A stretch of DNA of 64,000 nt from Hydrangea macrophylla. Taxonomy: Eukaryota > Streptophyta > Magnoliopsida > Cornales > Hydrangeaceae. The stretch covers positions 127,181,999 through 127,245,998 of the forward strand of contig CM066991.1 of NCBI GenBank assembly GCA_033977485.1, read 5' to 3'. Within the stretch, counting starts at the first letter, position 1, and each line of letters starts with the position of its first letter. The translations under genes were made by a program, and so were the position numbers. Shown here piece after piece: positions 56,940-64,000 of the stretch. The notes under the pieces are model-generated. The model searched no databases, was not told where the DNA came from, and saw only the letters and a list, made by a program, of their open reading frames with translations.

Positions 56940-59900
56940 TCAGAGGAAGACGTTTTCGGACAAGGCAGTGGCACCTATAAGACCCACAAGGCACAACAAG
57001 GAGAAAAAATCGGCCATCCCAAAACTCGACTCTGATGAGAAGTATATTTTGTGAGTATTGCTCTCACCCCGAAAACCTCTGACAATCATTGCCTGCAAAA
57101 GCAACAAAACTTCGATGACTCAATTTCAGTCCTCGAGAGTGAGTTTGCCAAAACTTGTTTACTTGGAGATTGTTGATTAGGCAACAAAATGAGAAATATA
57201 CTATAACCGCGAAAAGTTATACCAAAAAACAATGGTTTTTATAGCGCAATTAAAAAGAGGGGGCAAAAAATAATAATAGCATATTGTTTCATTTGACCAC
57301 GTGCTTTCTTCACTCAAGATTCCCCTGGCAACAACCCCCCACCAAAAGAAAATAAAATATATATATATATATATACATGAATGAAACAAAAAGAAAAGAA
57401 AAGAAAAAAACTGCCACCTCTCTGTGGCTGACCAACATTCTTCAGCATAAATATCAGAGTATTTTCAACATGGTTTTTGTTAATTTCAAGATTCCAGATT
57501 AGTCTTGACCGCAAGAACATATCTCAAATTCTGATTTGGTCACAACAGGGGAGTGGAAAATGGAAGGCGCAACCTTTTAGTTGGGAACTAAGCATAACAC
57601 AAGAAGTTGGGTCAGAAATTACTTAATGTAGCCCTCTCGGGGGCAATGTTTTTCCATCCCTCCTAGTTACCATATTTCTCTAGCTATCACTAACCGGAGT
57701 ATTTTTCTTCGTAAAGGGAGGGAAAAAAAAAAGGTGCAAATTAGTCATCCATTTGCAAGCATACAAACTTGAGAAGGAAAAGTGATAACAATAACTTTTC
57801 AGTAAATACATCAAACCTGAGTAATCTGCTCCGCGTGGCTAAAAATATTTTTGAAGATCCGTCGAATGTAGGTAAAGAAAACTGCAAAATCACACACCAG
57901 ATGCTTTTAAAACAAAAAAGTTATAGCAATAATAATAAAAAGTATGCATTGACGTTATTAAGCGATCAGGTAGGATATAAAGCAAGTATATGATTGAGGT
58001 CATCCAAAGTGACGATAAAAACTTAAAAAAAAAAACACGGATGTATACGGGAACGCCTCAAGTGGTCCACTAGCCTAAAGCATTTCAAGGGCAATGTGGC
58101 AGGCCTGTCAAGTTGTTAGGCAAGTAGACCACTTGGGCTTTGTTTGGTTTGAGGATTCAAAGAAGGAAAAGAAACAGACAACAAGATGAAAAACTAGTTC
58201 CCCTGTGTTCTCCTTCATGGTTAAACAACAATAAAAATTTAAAAATCAATTGTAACTTGAGAAAAAAGGGCAAGAAATGATTACAAAATTTAGAATTTTC
58301 AATGTATTTTACATTATATTTTCTTTTTCTTCATATTCTCCTCAGTATTTCCTTTGTTAACCAAACAAAGAAAAGTGTTTTCCTTGGTGCTTTCATTTCC
58401 TTACCCTCACTAAATCCATGATCCAAACAGAGCCTTAGTATAACTTAAATCCACAGATGAGAAGTACGTTTACCGTCAATTGTCTCCATAACCGTCAACT
58501 GTTGCCAATTTACCCTACGAGATACTATCCCCAAAGCAACATTGCGGACCTGCCAAGACATCAAACAGAATTCCAAGAGTCCAAAAAAAAGGTTCAACCC
58601 ATAGTATTTGAAACTATCAAGATGTGAAACAAATTGAGAAGAGTTATTAAATCTCACCTCATCAAACACCAGATTGATGAACCTCAATGAAAGTAAGAGA
58701 GTAAGGGTAACTTCAGCCACTGGAACGCCAAAATGAGTCAAGGGGAGCATAAACCATTGCATTGCAAATGCAAGTTGCTCGGGAGTTGTAGTTGTCAAGC
58801 AAAGGCTCGCACTTTGGAAGATCTTTCACAGAAATAGAGACCTAGTTCTCATAAATATGATGCCATTCAAGGGACCCACATAAACTCAAAAAAGATAAAT
58901 TCCAAGAAAACTGAATAACAATTCTCTCCTTAAAGGCTTATATTCTAGGCAAACAGAGATAAATATATATATATATATATATATAATCAAGGGTAAAATG
59001 CATTTTGCACCCTTGGCCTTGCACCATACACCCATCGGCAGTTTGGTCCCTCATCTTTCATTTGAGGCAATTTGGTCCTTCAACTTTGAGGGCAATTTTA
59101 ATGTCAATCTTCCATCTAAAAAAGTGATAGAAGCTCGTAGCTCGTCAAGGGGTATTGCACCACACGGTACCCCCCCTTGACGAGCTTCTATAACTTTTTT
59201 TGACAGAAGATTGACATTACAATTGGCCTGAAAGTTGAAGGATCAACCAAACTGCAAATTTATTTTTAGGTTAAGGGAGCAAAATGCATTTTACCCAAAA
59301 GACAAACAAACATACACACAATAAAAAATAACATTGAGAACAAAGATGACGACAACGACAACAACATGGAGAAGTCCTTTGGGAGAGTTTGAGCATTAAA
59401 AAACAATGAATTCCTTTATTTTATTTTCTGCATAATATTTCACCTGCACCATTTATTTAAATTTGATCTAAACCTGAGTTTAGACTATATGCTAATGATA
59501 GTTGTCTGTTCAATATTTTAATTTTTTTTACTATTATTGCTGAGCAATTCTTTTTGGGGATCAACAGCAATTTTAGTCAAAGAAATGCAAGTATGCAACT
59601 TACAGTGAATGTTAAACATGCAGACGTGCAAGCAACCGATAAGCCTTTCCTGGTAAGCTGCAATGGTCCTAACTTCATAACTATGTATGAATAACCTCCC
59701 AAGGACGCTGGAACATTTGGCAATCCTGTCAATGAAGGTGGAGGGGTTCTTAACTGGATTACGGGTGGTACGCCATCTGTACCTAGCCCCAACATTACAA
59801 ATAGTATTCCACAGAGCAATGACACTCTTCCCAATTGATCCTACAAGAATATTTGAGATTTCACAAGGGGATTCCCCTGCATTAGACACTGATTACCTAT

Positions 59901-62553
59901 AAATGAGAAACATAATTTACATCTAAAAGTTGGGGGATCTTTGGGAAGACACGGAACAGGTTCTACAAAAATAAGTGTTTGGTAGAGGCCCTTTTAATGT
60001 GTGGGAGGGTACATGCCTATTCTTAAATCACTCGTAAAGCAGGTTCTTTGTCAAACCAACATGCTGCTGGTTTTCACAATAACTAGATAAAAAATGAGAG
60101 TTGAACTGAACATGGTCTGTTTTATAAAACAAGCCCTAACACAAACAAAATTAGAAATATAATAAAGCTCGATTTGAACATTTCATAGAAGAGTAAAACT
60201 TCAGGCACACCCATTTCCACAACCTCACCCCCCACAACCTGATGTGTCAACCATGTAGTGGGATGGGACCCACCATTTAACACAACCTCACATATGATAC
60301 TCCCACTTCATGGTTGACACATCAGGTTGTGGGGGTTGAGGTTGTGGAAATGGGTGTGCCTGAAGTTTTACTCTTCATAGAAAGATAAAACAACTTACAG
60401 GGAAAAAATAAAATAAAAGGTAGTGTTAACTGAATTAAAAAACAGAGTCAAACTAATCTATAGATAAACAGTTTGTACTGTGACATCCAAAATATTTTCC
60501 TTCATTAGATGATTCATAAGCTAAATAATTTGAAAGACCAAACTTACCATCCACGCCTGCCTTGGGAGAAGCCCTATAGACAATAGAGCCAAGAATACAA
60601 CTAATCCAACACGTGTAAGTATATGAGACCTTGCTGGTACAATAACAAGAGCTAGGAGCCATGCCTGCATAATCAATACAATCAACTCTAACGAAGTCAC
60701 GTTCACAAGAAAAGAATAGAAAATGTAAAAATAAAAGAAAATAACTTGATTGCCTTCTCGTAAATTCTTGTCTGGAAAAGACTTCTGAACATATATCTCT
60801 TCCACAGGTCGAACTACCAGAAATTTGGGCAATACACCCAATACACCCAAATGATGTTTAATCCTGAGTCCCACTCCATTGGCCAATGGGACGCTTGGGT
60901 GAGCATTGGTGAACCATTTTTTGGGTGAGGAAAAGTATTTTCATAATTTAATTGCCTATTGGTGGGACTGAACAACTAGTAGGCTAAGAAAATGTTTGGG
61001 ACCTTCGGCCATTCAGTGGACAGAGAAAATACCCCCACTGAGAAATATTTCCATTTGCTTTCCATAACTTCTCTCAAAACAAAAAGACCTAAAGTTCAAA
61101 TGACCATGAGTTAAGTGACCAAAAACAAATAAATCAACAAGGGAAAATTTGCAAAACCCACGAATTGAATTCAACAAACCAGTTGACCTACATTGGAGTA
61201 CCAATCATTACAACCCAAAAAAAAAAAAAAACAGCAAAGAGAACTGGAGAACATCCAAAACCCAGGAACTTAGCTAAAACAACCCCATAAAATTCATAAC
61301 TATGACCAAAAGAAAAATGTGAAAATTCCCATTACGAGTCGGGTATCGGAAAAAAATCCAAGAAAGCTTTAAAAATTGTTTAAGCATTATCATATACTCC
61401 GTGATATATTAATTCATTGACACTATTGATATGAATATATTAGACCATCTCCAATGCTAAATGATATTTTCATCATATTTTGGCATTGCTGCAGTACTAA
61501 AATGTTATATTTTAGCATATGTGCTCCAATGGTATATGTCAAATGAAATGCTATTTCTTTCTTTGTATTGGACAAATTTAAGGTATTGCCTTGTTGGTAT
61601 AGCATAGTCCTCCAAAAACACATCTCCAATGGTGCGCCAAAGGTCGTGCCAAATTATAGCAATATCAAAGGTCATGCCTAATTTGGCACAGGAAATAGCA
61701 TTGCTATAATTTGGCATGAGTTTTGGCATGCCATTTGAGGGGGTTTTTTTTGTAGGTCATGCTATAATTTGGCAATAGCATGAGGTATAGCATGCCCATT
61801 GGAGATGGTCTTATATGATATAATCCCGATATGATTGCATATTGCAATATTCTAGATTAATTATTGTAATATCTTAGATTAATTAGCTTAATGCTCAATG
61901 GCCTATATAAAGGCTCTCAATGTACTGTTACCATCATCCAATGATAATATAAAGCCTTCTTTTTTATATTTAACAAAAAATAAACAATATCAAACATACA
62001 ATGGAGCTTGATTCTGCTGTTTGGCCAAGGTTAGTCGGAAACTAAATTAGAGCTAAAACCGAAAAACCCCCATTTACTAAACCATGAATTACAAACAACC
62101 CAACATATAAAAAGGGGAAAGCTTTCGAATTTTCATGAAATAAATTTATCTAAATATAACCAAAACTGGGAAGGGATTGGGAAATACCAATTTGATTCTG
62201 GGGTCAACTGAGTGCAAGAACGTAGTTGGGGAAGAAATGAACTGGCAAATGGGACTAGAGGTTGCACCGGATATCAATCTCAGAACTTTATCAGCTGCAA
62301 TCATATTTCTCGGCAACCATTTGTCCCAGTTGCCGGTACCACCACCATTGGCTGCTGTAGAGCCTATACATCTGAATCTGCGTTTTAGAGTTTGCTTCAG
62401 TGACGAGAGGTGTGGTCTGGGGTTTAGATGGTTTGGAGTGAATTGGTGTTTGGAATTTGGGGGTGTTTGGATTTTAACGCTGTGGTGGGAGTGGAGAGAA
62501 GGAAATGTGACCGTTGGGTGAGTCACGTGAGTGTGAAGAAGTCTGCAATACAT
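56940..62553 (-). CDS. ABCI12: ABCI12-like plastid CbiQ/EcfT-type transporter subunit, seven exons
   Basis: Seven exons with GT-AG introns: 62188-62553, 60548-60664, 59604-59840, 58658-58822, 58474-58549, 57817-57881 and 56940-57092. They sum to 1179 bp (392 residues plus TGA) with every phase consistent. Residues 1 to about 60 are Ser/Thr/His/Arg-rich and acidic-poor, as in a chloroplast transit peptide. The mature part is very hydrophobic with several membrane segments. It contains DPRIKL at about 117-122, LRFINLVFDEVRNVALGIVS at 286-305 and MIVRGFRG at 344-351. The last resembles the Ala-Arg-Gly coupling motif of EcfT/CbiQ proteins, with Val for Ala. In bacteria this T-subunit joins ATPases to a vitamin- or metal-binding S-component; the plant substrate is not established. 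The family match is from memory of Arabidopsis ABCI12, which has about the same length. No frame-disrupting change was seen. Confidence 0.93.
58134..58436. mobile_element. MITE in ABCI12 intron 5
   Basis: gggctttgtttggtttgagg is the inverted counterpart of the right end catgatccaaacagagcctt. It fills half of the intron. Confidence 0.65.
58991..59296. mobile_element. Foldback MITE in ABCI12 intron 3
   Basis: gggtaaaatgcattttgc and inverted gcaaaatgcattttaccc are perfect ends. The internal inverted pair around tagctcgtcaagggg and ccccccttgacgagct sits at the centre. Length 306 bp. Confidence 0.85.
60189..60375. mobile_element. Foldback MITE in ABCI12 intron 2, CATAG target duplication
   Basis: aagagtaaaacttcaggcac and inverted gtgcctgaagttttactctt are perfect; the arms extend about 80 bp. 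CATAG is repeated at 60184-60188 and 60376-60380. Confidence 0.88.
61441..61813. mobile_element. MITE in ABCI12 intron 1
   Basis: tagaccatctccaatg and inverted cattggagatggtctta form the ends. The interior repeats ataatttggcat-type words in both orientations. Confidence 0.75.
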
Positions 62554-62583
62554 GGATGGGAATAGCGGAGGGACGGTGGGAGT

Positions 62584-62621
<38 letters not shown>

Positions 62622-62738
62622 TTATGTATACAGTTTTGCTACAATACTGTAAATTGGTTTACTCCATTCATTGCCACCGCTTTGGCTTGGTCAAGAATTA
62701 GATTAAAAAAAGGTAACTTAATATATATAGTACAAATA
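62554..62738 (-). promoter_or_regulatory. Upstream region of ABCI12 with GA microsatellite
   Basis: A GA repeat at about 62588-62618 (CT in the gene sense) lies 35-65 bp before the start codon, a typical plant 5' UTR or core-promoter feature. No clear TATA box. A hAT element starts at 62747, so the proximal promoter has less than 200 bp of non-TE sequence. Confidence 0.45.
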
Positions 62739-62746
62739 TATACATC

Positions 62747-63144
62747 TAGGGGTGCAATTTGGAACGGAAATTTCGATTCCGACCGATTCCGATCCGAAAA
62801 ATTCCGATTTTGGAAACTAAAAATGAATTCCGATTTCCGAAAATTCCGAATTCCGAAATTTCCGAAAAATTTGGAACGGAATCGGAATTGTTTTTAGAAT
62901 TCCAAAAATTCCGAAAAATTTCCGATTATGTATTTTCCGAAAATATTCCGAAGTAGATATATTATAAAACATACTCATGTTATTTTTAGCATAAGTTGTA
63001 TACATAAGACATGGGGTATTACATGTAATTTCGAAAAGTTATGGGATCTATTCATAATAACTTAAACATTAAGAACTATATATACACACACACTCTTAAC
63101 ATTTAGTCATTTTAGGGCTTCCTCATTCTTCAGCCGCAGCCGCA

Positions 63145-63181
<37 letters not shown>

Positions 63182-63182
63182 G

Positions 63183-63237
<55 letters not shown>

Positions 63238-63766
63238 GTCTAAATAATTCTTCAACAATGGTTTCTTCATCATCCCCAAAGGAAGATCCACCGGCCGGAG
63301 TAGCAACTGGAAGAGGACGAAGACGCCACGAATGTCAGTGTCGCTGCACCTCGTCATTGCCACCACTGCTCTAAGTCGGTTGGTCTCAATCTCTCTCTGA
63401 ATCACTTTTGTTCTCTTTGTTCCTTCTCGATCTCTTAGCTTCTCGATCTGTACATACACACTTATACATGTATCACCTTTCAGATTTGATGTTTTAGGGC
63501 TTGTATGTGATATTTTAGGGCTTGTATGGAGAGATGGTCATTTGTATCTCTATCCCCACTCCAAAATTTAAGTTTTTAACTATACATTTCCTTATTTCCG
63601 AAAAATTCCGAAAAATCCGAAAATTCCGAAAAATCGGAATCGGAAATGAAAATGAGATTTCCGAAAATTCGGAATCGGAATCGGAACAACATTTTCATTT
63701 CCGAAAATTTCGGAATTTTTTCCGAAAGACCCTATTCCGATCCGTTCCGGCCGAAACATACCCCTT
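62747..63766. mobile_element. hAT-type element with dense subterminal TTCCGAAA motifs
   Basis: Left end taggggtgcaattt and right end (inverted) aaggggtatgttt. A perfect 8-bp target duplication TATACATC (62739-62746, 63767-63774) is diagnostic of hAT. Subterminal regions 62760-62955 and 63590-63740 are packed with ttccgaaaa and attccga in both orientations, the usual design of hAT transposase-binding arrays. The 1.02-kb interior has no complete transposase. A 38-codon frame from 63258 (MVSSSSPKEDPPAG) may be the remains of an N-terminus. Confidence 0.88.
63142..63236. repeat. Compound microsatellite (CA)n-(GA)n-G32
   Basis: acacac from about 63147 to 63178, then gagaga to 63204, then 32 consecutive G (63205-63236). 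It lies in the interior of the hAT element. Confidence 0.9.
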
Positions 63767-63774
63767 TATACATC

Positions 63775-64000
63775 TAACTAGAAATAGGCTCTTTTTTCAA
63801 ATGAATCTAGAAATAGGTCCCTATAATATTTTAAGGACAAAACTGCCCCCGTATATATATATATATATATATATATGAAATCAGGGTTTCAAATTCAAAT
63901 CAGGAAATTTCTCACTTTTAACACGTTTCCCACTTTTTTGTGAGAAATTCTCACATTTTACACAGTCCGTTTTTTAAGGTCCACTTAAAAGTCGGACCGC
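63775..64000. other. Gene-free right edge
   Basis: AT repeat at about 63855-63876. The last 100 bp (tttctcacttttaacacg and relatives) are low in information; nothing was recognised. Confidence 0.35.

Noticed and set aside
59518..59889. 123-residue frame overlapping ABCI12 exon 3
   Set aside because: It is in another frame from the conserved ABCI12 protein and has no family resemblance.
62177..62521. 114-residue plus-strand frame
   Set aside because: It is antisense to ABCI12 exon 1, whose frame fits the transit peptide and CbiQ start.

Overview
The window is plant nuclear DNA. It holds spliced genes with GT-AG introns, a plastid-targeted membrane protein gene, F-box genes, plant-type Ty3/gypsy (Tekay/Del-like chromovirus) elements primed by initiator tRNA-Met, and many MITEs and AT microsatellites. 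A TE-rich eudicot is most likely; I cannot name the genus. No rRNA, tRNA or CRISPR array was recognised.

Layout. 1-384: last exon of an unidentified plus-strand gene. 0.8-8 kb: gene-free, with foldback MITEs and a solo Copia-like LTR (1521-3035). 8-13.6 kb: duplicated segment A, with an intact F-box gene (12215-13357, minus) and, downstream of it, nested MULE-type elements. 13.6-16.4 kb: MITEs and diverged tandem repeats. 16382-26850: a full-length, very young Ty3/gypsy element (element 1, minus strand) with an extra acidic ORF between primer site and gag. 27-29.9 kb: LINE, MULE and MITE debris. 29870-38195: a young but internally deleted Ty3/gypsy element (element 2, plus strand). 39891-42017: a solo LTR (element 4). 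39.7-45.3 kb and 53.8 kb: segment B, the paralogous F-box locus, now a pseudogene split by an older Ty3/gypsy element (element 3, 45335-53825). 54.5-55.6 kb: a MULE-like element. 56940-62553: a complete seven-exon minus-strand gene for the plastid CbiQ/EcfT-like protein ABCI12, with a MITE in four of its six introns. 62747-63766: a hAT element next to its promoter.

The host genes do not form an operon or cluster. F-box locus A is intact; locus B is broken by a nonsense codon, frame disruptions and the retroelement. The two copies are direct segmental duplicates about 32 kb apart, so each shows the empty site for insertions in the other.

The least-explained structure lies in the LTRs. Four different LTR families each carry a private array of CG-containing perfect palindromes (TTCGATCGATCGAA, CAATCGATTG, TCGCGCGCGCGA, CAGTCGACTG) arranged largely in pairs with regular spacing. 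Element 2 also carries nine stem-loop units with an almost constant loop and arms that change together. Both point to LTR-borne nucleic-acid architecture under selection for pairing or protein binding. The function is unknown; RNA dimerisation or packaging and promoter binding sites are inferences.
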